From Candidatus Methylacidiphilales bacterium (GTDB lineage: Bacteria; Verrucomicrobiota; Verrucomicrobiia; Methylacidiphilales; JANWVL01), in NCBI GenBank assembly GCA_025056655.1, contig JANWVL010000150.1, positions 1-32,847 of the forward strand: a DNA stretch of 32,847 nt, given 5' to 3'. Position numbers and translations under genes: made by a program. Every line of letters starts with the position of its first letter. Position 1 is the first letter of the stretch. The notes beneath the pieces are model-generated. The model was given only the letters and a program-made list of their open reading frames with translations, searched no databases and was not told where the DNA came from. Below, in pieces: positions 23,814 to 32,157 of the stretch.

Positions 23814-23885
23814 GCCCCTTTTAGAACCTTCAGTTATCCTCCTTCATAACAAATAAACCCTGAGCAAAACAACATCCTTCTCAAA

Positions 23886-24602
23886 ATGCCTTGGAAACAA
23901 GAAGATATCATCCGTGGCTTTAATGATATCGCTACAAATTATGATAGTTCAAATAACTTAATGACTCTTGGTTTTCACCGACTATGGAGGAATCAACTCA
24001 TACACTCAGTAGTCGCTTCTCACAAACATCGATCTAGCTGTAAAATTTTAGATCTCGGCACTGGCACGGGTGACGTCGCAATAAGCCTCGCAAAATCACT
24101 TCCACAAGCTCATATCTTAGGCGTCGATCCATCAGCCACCATGCTGGAGCAAGCGAAAAAAAAGGCCGCACACATATCTACTACAACAGCAAGTATTCAC
24201 TGGCTCCACGCTGAAGCGGCCAATCTCAATATACCGCCTCATTCGTTAGATGCGATCACGATGGCTTGGGTGATTCGCAACATCCAAAATCCAAAGGAAA
24301 CCCTTCAAAGACTTCATAATCTTCTTCTGCCACACGGCACAATTCACATACTCGAGAGTGGACGCCCTATCTCACCTTTTGTTCAGTTGTTCTATCCCAT
24401 TTATTCAAAACTTTTCCCCTATATCGGTGGCTTAATTTCTAAACGTCGAGACTTCTATGACTACTATCGCCGTTCAGTTGATTCATTCCCCTTTCATACA
24501 AGCTTCTTGCAAATACTCACAGAAGCAGGTTTTCACCGACCACACTCACGGCCTCTTTGGGGAGGTGTCGTTTATCTTTACACTGCCCACGCTCAACCTT
24601 AA
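23886..24602 (+). CDS. ubiE: UbiE/MenG-type demethylmenaquinone methyltransferase
   Basis: A 238-residue class I SAM methyltransferase. It starts with the family signature IIRGFNDIATNYDSSNNLMTLGFHRLWRNQL. The SAM site is LDLGTGTGDVA (55-65), followed by the acidic loop GVDPSATML. SLDAITMAWVIRNIQNPKETLQRLHNLLLPHGTIHILESGRP matches the second UbiE signature, and ISKRRDFYDYYRRSVDSFP the third. It probably methylates demethylmenaquinone (menaquinone synthesis) or a ubiquinone precursor; the two cannot be separated by sequence, and no other quinone gene is nearby. Residues typical of the family are kept and length is normal. No Shine-Dalgarno precedes the ATG. WaaA follows 38 bases later, probably on the same transcript. 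Confidence 0.9.
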   Translation: MPWKQEDIIRGFNDIATNYDSSNNLMTLGFHRLWRNQLIHSVVASHKHRSSCKILDLGTGTGDVAISLAKSLPQAHILGVDPSATMLEQAKKKAAHISTTTASIHWLHAEAANLNIPPHSLDAITMAWVIRNIQNPKETLQRLHNLLLPHGTIHILESGRPISPFVQLFYPIYSKLFPYIGGLISKRRDFYDYYRRSVDSFPFHTSFLQILTEAGFHRPHSRPLWGGVVYLYTAHAQP

Positions 24603-24640
24603 AACGACCTCCGCTTTTTAAACCTCAGGTCCTGATCACC

Positions 24641-25954
24641 GTGAAAAGCATACTTATCAAACTGACCTATAACCTGCTTTTCACTATCCTTTTCCTTCTC
24701 GCGTCACCATATTACTTGTATCGCCTGTGGAAACGAGGCCGCCTCTTTAACTATCACTTTCTTGAGCGTCTCACCATTTACCGCGCCGAACAGGAACATC
24801 GCCTAGAAAAAGCTCATGACTTTTGGATTCATGCCGTAAGCGTTGGAGAAGTTCTTATTGCTCGTGCTCTGCTTCGCGAGCTGAGAACCCTCTCCCCACA
24901 CGTGCGAGTTGTGATCACAACTACGACTCCAACCGGTCATCAAGTTGCCCTTCCGTTACAGGATGAACGGACACTTGTCCTCTTCGCCCCGTTCGATTTT
25001 CCATTTATCCAACGCCGCGCCTTCATGAAGATCCGCCCACGCAAGCTTCTCCTTATCGAATCTGAAATCTGGCCAAACATGATCTGGCAAGCCTCAGCAT
25101 TCAACGTCCCCATCGCGTTAATCAACGCCCGACTCTCCGACCGAACGGCACAACGGTACCAAAAATTCTCGTTCTTCATCCGCCCACTACTTGATCATCT
25201 CGAGATTATATTCGCACAAGATCCGTCAGATATCCCTCGTTTGCGTGCAGCTGGCTTTCCATCAGACCGCATCGTCTGCCCTGGCAGTATGAAATATGAT
25301 GTCGCTGCCTTAACATGGTCTGCTCCCTCGACAGCACCCAAGCAAATACTCAATAAGCTAAAGTGGCCCGAGCAAGCGCCTATTTTACTAGTCGCAAGCA
25401 CCCATCCTGGCGAAGAAGCAATGATCGCAGAACTCTGGCCCACGCTCCACAAAAATTTTCCGCAACTAAAATGTGTTATTGCGCCACGCCATGCAGAACG
25501 AGGCTCTTCAATTCTTCAACTATTCCGCAACCTTGACCTACATCGAGCCATCTTGCGTTCGCAACTCTCGCCAGAATCTACCCCTCCATCAATCGATATT
25601 CTGATCCTTGATACAACGGGCGAACTCCGATCGTGGTTCCCATTCGCAACGGTAGTCATAGTCGGAAAAAGCTTTCGAGCCCATGGAGGCCAAAACTTCA
25701 TCGAAGCAGCACAAGCAGGCAAGCCCATCATCGTTGGGCCCAACATGGAAAACTTCCTGCCTCAGACCCAAGCCTTCGTAAATCAAAAGGCACTTATACA
25801 ACTTGAAAACGAAAACCAACTCCTACCCACTCTTCTCGAGCTGCTATCCTCCCCTCAAAAAGCACAAGACATTGCTCAACGCGCCCAAAAACTATTTCAG
25901 GAATCCTGCGGCGCAGCAAAGAGAACAGCCCTCCATCTCCTCAATCAAAAATAA
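24641..25954 (+). CDS. waaA: Lipid IV-A Kdo transferase
   Basis: A 437-residue inner-membrane-anchored GT30 enzyme that transfers 3-deoxy-D-manno-octulosonate from CMP-Kdo to lipid A precursor, the first LPS inner-core step. An N-terminal anchor helix (about 7-26) is followed by FWIHAVSVGEVLIARALL (catalytic E70), VITTTTPTGHQVA, KLLLIESEIWPNMI, NARLSDRTAQRYQKF, LVASTHPGEE and FRAHGGQNFIEAAQAGKPIIVGPNMENF, all WaaA hallmarks. I chose GTG at 24641 because it places the anchor helix at the N-terminus as in the family. The frame is open further upstream to 24557 but would overlap ubiE and add an Arg/Pro-rich stretch without a family match. It shows that the organism makes Kdo-containing LPS. Its stop is 2 bases from the stop of the convergent chorismate mutase gene. 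Confidence 0.93.
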   Translation: MKSILIKLTYNLLFTILFLLASPYYLYRLWKRGRLFNYHFLERLTIYRAEQEHRLEKAHDFWIHAVSVGEVLIARALLRELRTLSPHVRVVITTTTPTGHQVALPLQDERTLVLFAPFDFPFIQRRAFMKIRPRKLLLIESEIWPNMIWQASAFNVPIALINARLSDRTAQRYQKFSFFIRPLLDHLEIIFAQDPSDIPRLRAAGFPSDRIVCPGSMKYDVAALTWSAPSTAPKQILNKLKWPEQAPILLVASTHPGEEAMIAELWPTLHKNFPQLKCVIAPRHAERGSSILQLFRNLDLHRAILRSQLSPESTPPSIDILILDTTGELRSWFPFATVVIVGKSFRAHGGQNFIEAAQAGKPIIVGPNMENFLPQTQAFVNQKALIQLENENQLLPTLLELLSSPQKAQDIAQRAQKLFQESCGAAKRTALHLLNQK

Positions 25955-25956
25955 CT

Positions 25957-26301
25957 TCACCGATGAGCTCCTTCAGAAATTTTCTTCTCCTGCACACAGC
26001 GAGACAAAGAAAGAATCTTGCTGAACACGCCCTCCACCATTTCATCCACAAGGGCGTCTGTTAACTCCTCCATACTAGGCTGCACATCTGTTACTTTTTC
26101 TTTCGCTATCCCTTTCAATCGCCTAAGTAATTCTCGTTCTCGCTCCGCATCAAATATTGGATAATTCAGACAAGACTTAATCCTCCCGACGTGTGATGCA
26201 ATCCCGAGGCGCTTGATCAACAGCAGTAAAATCTGCTCATCAATCACGTCGATTTCCTCACGTAATTTTTTAAGCTGACTCTCTGCCTCTTCCGTTTTCA
26301 T
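25957..26301 (-). CDS. Chorismate mutase, AroQ class (stand-alone)
   Basis: A 114-residue all-helical protein that converts chorismate to prephenate, the branch point to Phe and Tyr. The E. coli P-protein active-site residues have counterparts: R14 (LREEIDVIDEQI), R31 (LLLLIKR), K42 (GRIKS), D51 and E55 (DAERERELL), S100 and Q104 (ILSLSRCVQ). The length is that of the isolated mutase domain, with no prephenate dehydratase or DAHP synthase attached. Its start lies 32 bases inside the 3' end of scpB, so translation is probably coupled. It is last in the trpS-scpA-scpB unit. The symbol aroQ is avoided because it also names a dehydroquinase. Cytoplasmic dimer expected. Confidence 0.9.
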   Translation of the reverse strand: MKTEEAESQLKKLREEIDVIDEQILLLLIKRLGIASHVGRIKSCLNYPIFDAERERELLRRLKGIAKEKVTDVQPSMEELTDALVDEMVEGVFSKILSLSRCVQEKKISEGAHR

Positions 26302-27004
26302 TTTTACTTCTTACGTCAGCATTCTGCTGAGATTCTCTCAGATTGGTCAATCCTTCATCATCCGCGCAAGAGACTACATTTTTCTCAAAGAGATCTGTCC
26401 CCTGCTCTTCTACCCCTTGCTTTTCCACCCGCCTCAATTCATGCGCATCGGGCAACTCATCTAAACTCGCCAATCCAAAAAATTCTAAAAATTCGTCTGT
26501 CGTACGATAGAGTTGCGGACGCCCCGGCAAAGCGGCTCGACCTGCCCCCTTAATCAATTTACGCTCCAACAACGACTGTATCACTCCATCCACAGCGACC
26601 CCACGTATGGACTCAATCTCAGCACGTGAAATCGGTTGACGGTAAGCGATCACAGCAAGCGTCTCTAAAGCTGCAGGACTCAGTTTAGCAGGCTTTTCCT
26701 CGAAAATCTTTTCTATCCATGGAGCGAACTCCACACGAGTGCCGAAACGATAACCTCCATTCACCTCATATATTCGGAAAGCCCTTTCCTCAATATCATA
26801 ACGCGTCTGCAGCTCCTTTACTTTCGCCATTATGACTTCTTCAGTAACCTCTTCTTGCACACTATCGCTCCCCTCCGCCCTTACCTCTTGTATAATTTTG
26901 AATAATTCTTTCACTGAAATTGCTCGCGTCGCAGCGAAAATCAGAGCTTCAATAACCTGCTCGAGCCTTATCCCTTTCAAATTTGACGTTTCACTTGGAT
27001 TCAT
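26270..27004 (-). CDS. scpB: Segregation and condensation protein B
   Basis: A 244-residue subunit of the Smc-ScpA-ScpB condensin that organises and segregates the chromosome. Two winged-helix domains are seen: QVIEALIFAATRAISVKELFKII (about 14-36) with YEVNGGYRFGTRVEFAPWI, then LSPAALETLAVIAYRQPISRAEIESIRGVAVDGVIQSLLERKLI and GRAALPGRPQLYRTTDEFLEFFGL, the highly conserved core (about 112-175). The last 50 residues are a charged, low-complexity tail that overlaps the chorismate mutase gene. It begins 28 bases after scpA. No Shine-Dalgarno is evident. Length is slightly above the usual 180-220 because of the tail. Confidence 0.95.
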   Translation of the reverse strand: MNPSETSNLKGIRLEQVIEALIFAATRAISVKELFKIIQEVRAEGSDSVQEEVTEEVIMAKVKELQTRYDIEERAFRIYEVNGGYRFGTRVEFAPWIEKIFEEKPAKLSPAALETLAVIAYRQPISRAEIESIRGVAVDGVIQSLLERKLIKGAGRAALPGRPQLYRTTDEFLEFFGLASLDELPDAHELRRVEKQGVEEQGTDLFEKNVVSCADDEGLTNLRESQQNADVRSKNENGRGRESA

Positions 27005-27032
27005 AAATTAAAACCCAATTTCATCCATCTTT

Positions 27033-27812
27033 TTACTGCCCACTGGGCAAAGCCTCATCACCGTCCGATAAACCAACTAACTCTATCTCGCCGAATAAAG
27101 TGGACTGTAGCGCTTGTATCTGCCGGAGCCTTACCAATTCGAGAACAGCTAGAAACGTGACAATCAACTCCTCTCGATCCCTTGCATCTGAGAAAAGCTC
27201 AGAAAATGCTATACGCTTCCCATTGGCGAGCAATTCCCTGATCCATACGATTTTCTCTCCTACTGTGAAGCGATCGCCAATAAGTCGCTGCTCCTCTTTT
27301 TCAAAACGTTCTAAAATTTTCTGAAAAGCCTCAAACAATGCAAAAATCGCATCATCTCCTAGTCGTTCGACCTTCTTGGTTATTAAATTCCTGTCGTCAC
27401 TCCCTCGCCATGCCACCTTGCTCTGCTTATCACGCAATTCACCAAGCTTGTATGATAGTTCTTTAAACTTTTTATACTCTAAAAGTTGTCGGATAAGCTC
27501 CCAACACGGATCCTCTTCTTCGTTTTCCTCGAGAATAGCTTGTTGTTCTTTGGGCAGAAGAGAGCGGCTCTTCAGATAGAGCAACGTGGCTGCCATCACG
27601 ATATATTCCCCAGCAATTTCTAAATTCAGTTCCTGCATCAAGGCTAAGTGATTCAGGAAACCTTCGGTAATTCGCTCTATCGGGATAGAGTAAATATCTA
27701 TCTCATCCTTTTTTATCAAATAAAGGAGTAAGTCCAGCGGGCCCTGAAACGTCGGCAAGTCCACGCGAAGCGGGGCCGGAGGATTCTCGATAAACTCAGG
27801 ATTGAGGAACAT
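27033..27812 (-). CDS. scpA: Segregation and condensation protein A
   Basis: A 259-residue kleisin that bridges Smc heads and binds ScpB. The N-terminal signature is clear: FQGPLDLLLYLIKKDEIDIYSIPIERITEGFLNHL (about 22-57), then AGEYIVMAATLLYLKSRSLLP. The C-terminal winged helix is IVTFLAVLELVRLRQIQALQSTLFGEIEL. Both ends needed to contact two Smc heads are present. The ATG begins 1 base after the trpS stop codon, so the two genes are translationally coupled or nearly so. Length is normal. Confidence 0.95.
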   Translation of the reverse strand: MFLNPEFIENPPAPLRVDLPTFQGPLDLLLYLIKKDEIDIYSIPIERITEGFLNHLALMQELNLEIAGEYIVMAATLLYLKSRSLLPKEQQAILEENEEEDPCWELIRQLLEYKKFKELSYKLGELRDKQSKVAWRGSDDRNLITKKVERLGDDAIFALFEAFQKILERFEKEEQRLIGDRFTVGEKIVWIRELLANGKRIAFSELFSDARDREELIVTFLAVLELVRLRQIQALQSTLFGEIELVGLSDGDEALPSGQ

Positions 27813-27813
27813 G

Positions 27814-28776
27814 TTAAGATATTCCAGTCACCTCACGCGCTCGTTCTAGTGTCTCCTTAGCCAAGCCTCTGGCACGCACACCCCCCTCTTTGAGTATGTC
27901 CCACACTTCGTCACGATGATTTTCATAGTAAAGATAACGCTCTCTTATCGGCTCTAGAGCTTGATTCAGCTTAGCAGCCAGTTGTCTCTTGTATTCACCG
28001 TAGCCAATACCGCCTCTTTGCATCGAGGCGATCCACTCTTGAAGCTCATCGGCAGTAGCTACAAGACGATAGAATGCAATTAACAGCGAGCCTTCTATCG
28101 GCTTCGGAGCTTCCACCGGAGTGCTATCCGTTTTGATCGCCATGATTTTTTTCTCCGTAGCTTTTGCACTGCAAAAAAGCTCAATTGTGTTTCGGTAGGA
28201 TTTCGACATCTTCTGCCCATCCAACCCAGGCACCACAGCCACCGTCTCCTGAATATCAGGCTCAGGAACTCTGAAAACTTCACCAAAGATGTGGTTAAAC
28301 TTCATCGCTAAATCTCGCGCGACCTCAATATGCTGCTTTTGATCCTTCCCCACAGGCACTCGATCCGCTTGATACAGAAGAATATCGGCTGCCATCAAAA
28401 CTGGATAAGCAAAGAGTCCGTGCGAAGCTTGTATTCCTCGAGCAATTTTATCTTTGTAACTGTGGCATCGCTCTAGCAGACCCACCGGCGTTACAATCGA
28501 AAGCAACCATGCAAGCTCGTGCACTTCGGGCACTGCACTCTGGCGAAAGAGAAGCGAGCGTCGAGGATCAAGACCACAAGCGAGAAAGGCAGCGGCTACG
28601 TGCCATACGTTTTCCCTTAAAGCTTTAGCATCATGCACAGTCGTCAACGCGTGATAGTCTGCGATAAAATAGACAGCCTCTCCTTCATTTTGTAGCATTA
28701 GAGCACGCCGCATCATCCCATAGTAGTTACCTAAATGCAGCGCACCAGAGGGTTGTATGCCCGAAAGAATCCGCAT
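27814..28776 (-). CDS. trpS: Tryptophanyl-tRNA synthetase
   Basis: A 320-residue class Ic synthetase that charges tRNA-Trp. The HIGH-like motif lies in SGIQPSGALHLGNYYG (5-20) and the KMSKS loop is intact at 189-193 (GLDGQKMSKSYRNTI). DYHALTTVHDA, LFRQSAVPEVHEL, MAADILLYQADRVPVGKDQKQHIE and the C-terminal anticodon-binding helices are all family-typical. Length matches bacterial TrpRS (about 330). It leads the trpS-scpA-scpB-chorismate mutase unit and lies 61 bases after ppc. That spacer contains TGGTCA-17-TATTAG on the minus strand with the -10 ending 9 bases before ATG, a weak promoter candidate. No Trp-rich leader peptide or T-box is seen. Confidence 0.97.
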   Translation of the reverse strand: MRILSGIQPSGALHLGNYYGMMRRALMLQNEGEAVYFIADYHALTTVHDAKALRENVWHVAAAFLACGLDPRRSLLFRQSAVPEVHELAWLLSIVTPVGLLERCHSYKDKIARGIQASHGLFAYPVLMAADILLYQADRVPVGKDQKQHIEVARDLAMKFNHIFGEVFRVPEPDIQETVAVVPGLDGQKMSKSYRNTIELFCSAKATEKKIMAIKTDSTPVEAPKPIEGSLLIAFYRLVATADELQEWIASMQRGGIGYGEYKRQLAAKLNQALEPIRERYLYYENHRDEVWDILKEGGVRARGLAKETLERAREVTGIS

Positions 28777-28837
28777 AAAAATCGGCTAATATCCATCCGG
28801 GGCTCATGTGACCAGCTTTTTCCTCATTTTTAACCAA

Positions 28838-31291
28838 TCACCCCGTAGCTTTAAGCCCATAAGCAATGCCTGCTACCGTCAACGATAGCAAGCGATGGAG
28901 CTCGATCGTCGGGCTGCGTCCTTCTTCGAGTATTTTCCTCCATTCAGGCAGATAGCGAATCTGCAGGTAATTCAATGGATCAATCGTGGGATTTCTCAGG
29001 CGAATTGAATCTGCAAGCGTTTGTTGCCGTGCAAGAAGATGCGGATCGCCCATCACTTGGAGCACATAGTGACGAGTAGTTTCAAATTCTGTTTTAATTA
29101 AACCGAAAATTTTCTGACGGACGGATTTGTCTTTGACAAGCTCAGCATATCGAGAAGCGATATGTAGGTCTGTCTTTGCAAGAGAAACCTCGACATTATC
29201 CATTAGTGCCGCAAAAAATGGCCATTCTTTCGCCATTTTTTTCAGCAGACTAAGTCCTTGCTTATGTGAGTCGATAAAAGTTTTAAGAGCATGACCGACT
29301 CCATACCAAGCAGAAAGAAAATGTCTGGACTGTGACCAAGAAAAGACCCACGGAATCGCACGAAGTTGACGTATATCAGTCGAAGTGCGTCTGCGACTTG
29401 GTCTCGATCCAATCGTTAAGTGCTCAATCAGAGTAATGGGTGTCGCTTCGTAAAAGTATTTTTCAAACTCTGGCGTTCGATAAACCAAATTCTGATAATG
29501 CTCAAAAGAAAGGTCCGCCAGTTCCTGCAAAATCTTCTCCCACTGCGCCAGATGCGGAGGAGATGTCGATCGTAGATTTTGATACAAGGCTAAGAGAGAG
29601 GCAGAAGTGAGTTGTTCAAGATTTCGCACAGCTATCGTGGGATTAGGATACTTAAAGGTAATCACTTCGCCTTGCTCAGTGATTCTTATCTTGCCATGAG
29701 GACAAGCAAGAGGTTGAGCACGAATCGAACGGTAACTTAAACCACCTCCTCGATCGATCGTGCCGCCTTTGCCGTGGAAGAGCCTCAAAGTGATACCGTG
29801 TTCATTAGCCTTCTCATATATCTTTTTGTGAGCAAAGTAGAGATATGTATTTGCCGCTAGATAGCCGCCGTCCTTGTTGGAATCGGAATACCCGAGCATG
29901 ACTTCCTGAACGTTGTCCATTTTTCTGAGATGCGCGCGGTATGAAGCGTTTCTCCATAGTTCTTCGAGGATAAGATGCCCATGTTTAAGATCAGTGATTG
30001 TTTCAAAAAGAGGAACGATGTTGAGATGGCTCAACTTAACCTTCTTTGCAAGCGAATGGATATGGAGAAGCTGATCTGCGGATTGCGTCATACTCAGTAT
30101 ATAGTGATCCGCAGCGTGCTTACCGTATCGTTGCTGTAGAGTTTTAATGGTTCGAAGTTGTTCAAAAATATCCTCGGGTGCCGATTCAAGCTTACCGCTG
30201 TGATCACGAAAGTCCATCGACGCAAAGTAATCTTGGAAAATCATGATTTGATGAATCAGATCGGTAATACGGCCATTGGCAGCATAAGTAGCACGCTGAG
30301 CAAGAAGACTTTCCTTGATTGCGCACAATTCCACTAATAACTCTTGCGAGGAAACTTTAGCGAGATGTATTTTCTCCAAAAGCTCCCGAAGTCGAGTTTT
30401 ACTCACATCGGAACGCTTCAATAGATCAAAATCCTTAAGCTCTCGCTGAAGACGTGCTTCCAGATCCTGCGGATCACTGTGGGATAGTTCCTGCGTTAGA
30501 GCTTGGATTTGCCGTGCATAAAGAGAGAAGACCTGTTGACGTTGCTGCTTGAGTGCCGCTGCACTGACTTCTGGAGTAACAAATGGATGGCCGTCTCGAT
30601 CACCACACACCCAAGTGGCAAATTGAAGAATGGGCCTTTTAAGTGTAACTTCCGGGTAGAATTCTTGAAGGGCATTCTTAAAAGATCGATAAAAGTCTGC
30701 AACTGCTTGAGCAATTGTATGTTCGAAGATGTAAAGCAAATGGCTAAGCTCATCCAAAGGCGTGATTCTTTGCTCACGGACCTCTTCCGTTTGCCACAAG
30801 GCCTCTAGTATCTCATGTGGATTTTCAAATTGCCCTTGCAGTCTGATGAAATGCGTGAGAACACTCCTTCGGCGGGCTTGAGTCGGATGCGCAGTGAAGA
30901 CCGGTGTGACCTCTAAACTGTCCAACATTTTTTGGAGCTCCTCGTGACCTACACCTTGTCGTTTAAGCTCGGAAAGAGTATCGCGTATGGATTGTCGAGG
31001 ACAAGGGTCTGCAGTGAGGCGTCGCACGCGCTCTCTTTCCTCACAAAAATTAGCGAGTTGAAAGTAGAGGCTGAAAGCGTGCGTGATAGCATATGCCTCC
31101 TTGAGAGTGAGACGAGAAAGAATCCTTTGGATATTTTGGGCTGTATGTTCCTGCTCTTGGTAGGTCTTGCTGCGACAGAGGTGGCGTAGCTTCTCTACTT
31201 GGTGATAAATCCGCTGGCCAGCTTGAGCTGAAATGATCTGATTCAACGCTTTCGTGATCGTTTTTAAGTCTTGACGTAGAGTCGTAGGCAT
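28838..31291 (-). CDS. ppc: Phosphoenolpyruvate carboxylase
   Basis: An 817-residue enzyme that carboxylates PEP to oxaloacetate to refill the TCA cycle. Catalytic elements are VFTAHPTQARRRS (H135), WVCGDRDGHPFVTP (about 227-240), MLGYSDSNKDGGYLAA (from about 465), FHGKGGTIDRGGG (His near 506), TEQGEVITFKY and the C-terminal LRNPTIDPLNYLQIRYLPEWR ending GIAYGLKATG, which matches the family's TG terminus. It is about 65 residues shorter than E. coli Ppc (883), with the loss spread over the N-terminal half; no motif is missing. CGDRDGHP replaces GGDRDGNP and SDSNKDGG replaces SDSGKDAG, both tolerated variants. I start at ATG 31291; a TTG five codons upstream overlaps a TATATT -10-like hexamer. 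No Shine-Dalgarno is seen. Confidence 0.95.
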   Translation of the reverse strand: MPTTLRQDLKTITKALNQIISAQAGQRIYHQVEKLRHLCRSKTYQEQEHTAQNIQRILSRLTLKEAYAITHAFSLYFQLANFCEERERVRRLTADPCPRQSIRDTLSELKRQGVGHEELQKMLDSLEVTPVFTAHPTQARRRSVLTHFIRLQGQFENPHEILEALWQTEEVREQRITPLDELSHLLYIFEHTIAQAVADFYRSFKNALQEFYPEVTLKRPILQFATWVCGDRDGHPFVTPEVSAAALKQQRQQVFSLYARQIQALTQELSHSDPQDLEARLQRELKDFDLLKRSDVSKTRLRELLEKIHLAKVSSQELLVELCAIKESLLAQRATYAANGRITDLIHQIMIFQDYFASMDFRDHSGKLESAPEDIFEQLRTIKTLQQRYGKHAADHYILSMTQSADQLLHIHSLAKKVKLSHLNIVPLFETITDLKHGHLILEELWRNASYRAHLRKMDNVQEVMLGYSDSNKDGGYLAANTYLYFAHKKIYEKANEHGITLRLFHGKGGTIDRGGGLSYRSIRAQPLACPHGKIRITEQGEVITFKYPNPTIAVRNLEQLTSASLLALYQNLRSTSPPHLAQWEKILQELADLSFEHYQNLVYRTPEFEKYFYEATPITLIEHLTIGSRPSRRRTSTDIRQLRAIPWVFSWSQSRHFLSAWYGVGHALKTFIDSHKQGLSLLKKMAKEWPFFAALMDNVEVSLAKTDLHIASRYAELVKDKSVRQKIFGLIKTEFETTRHYVLQVMGDPHLLARQQTLADSIRLRNPTIDPLNYLQIRYLPEWRKILEEGRSPTIELHRLLSLTVAGIAYGLKATG

Positions 31292-31359
31292 ATTGATGGT
31301 CAACAAATATAAAAAATCACAAAGCGAGTTATCAGAATACTGAGAGCCGTATTTTTACA

Positions 31360-32157
31360 CTACTTTAGATTCGGATGGCGAGAGTTTACTCTTTGGTTTT
31401 TCTGCTCAATCACTGCCAATGCAATCAGAATCTCGGCGCAAGTGCGCTGCAGAATATAGGCCCAGCCCGAGAGTCCATCTCGCCACAGGCCTTTGATCAA
31501 GAGCAAATACCAGGGCATAAGAAGTGGCACGATCCAGAGCTTGAGACGCAAACGGTCATTTCGTCCAAGAGTGGAAGGGGGCGTGCTTAAAAGCTTTTGA
31601 GCTTCGAGCTGGGCGTATTGGATTTGATTGCGTCCCCAACGCTCGAATGCTTTACGGTCATCATGCAGGATATACCCATCGATGAAATGCTTGCGCTGAT
31701 CTTTAATGTCTAATTTTTGTGTATGTCCATCAGGTATATAGACATGCATCCCTCGTCTAAAAAGAACCGCACGCGGGGGGTATATATTCGTCTTTAGAAC
31801 ACGACCGTAAAGTATGAATTTAAAACGCCCGTAATAAACGCTGCACGGATTGCTTACATCAAGCCTGCGTATACCATCGAGAAACTCAGCGGAGACAATA
31901 TAATCCGCGTCAAGACTCAAAATCCATGGAGTGGATACCTGGCTAATCCCAAAATTCCACTGGTTGGTATGATTATCAAACGGACGATGAATGACCTTTG
32001 TGTTGTTAAAGCTTCTAGCTATCTTTAAGGTTTCATCAGTGCTACCACTGTCAACAATCACCACTTCCCTAGCCCATGTAAGAGCCTGGAGCGTCCGTGC
32101 TATGTTTGGGGCCTCATTGAAAGTCAGGACTAACGGAGTAATAAGGTCTAAATTCAT
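31360..32157 (-). CDS. Glycosyltransferase family 2 (WaaE/KdtX-like)
   Basis: A 265-residue GT-A enzyme. LDLITPLVLTFNEAPNIARTLQAL and VVIVDSGSTDETL (nucleotide-binding Asp near residue 37) are followed by WILSLDADYIVSAEF with the metal-binding LDAD. YYGRFKFILYGRVLK, YPPRAVLFRRG, DGHTQKLDI and HDDRKAFERWGRNQIQYA match the WaaE/KdtX-like LPS core glucosyltransferase subgroup rather than the WcaA type seen earlier. A hydrophobic stretch (LWIVPLLMPWYLLLIKGLW) near residue 215 may be a membrane anchor. Its ATG overlaps the stop of the upstream GT4 gene in an ATGA. An LPS core role is likely from subgroup and from waaA in the same region; the exact linkage is unknown. It is followed by 68 bases up to the ppc ATG. 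Confidence 0.88.
   Translation of the reverse strand: MNLDLITPLVLTFNEAPNIARTLQALTWAREVVIVDSGSTDETLKIARSFNNTKVIHRPFDNHTNQWNFGISQVSTPWILSLDADYIVSAEFLDGIRRLDVSNPCSVYYGRFKFILYGRVLKTNIYPPRAVLFRRGMHVYIPDGHTQKLDIKDQRKHFIDGYILHDDRKAFERWGRNQIQYAQLEAQKLLSTPPSTLGRNDRLRLKLWIVPLLMPWYLLLIKGLWRDGLSGWAYILQRTCAEILIALAVIEQKNQRVNSRHPNLK

Noticed and set aside
31292-31306. TTG at 31306 as the start of ppc.
   Set aside because: It would lie in a TATATT -10-like hexamer and adds five residues with no support; ATG at 31291 is preferred.
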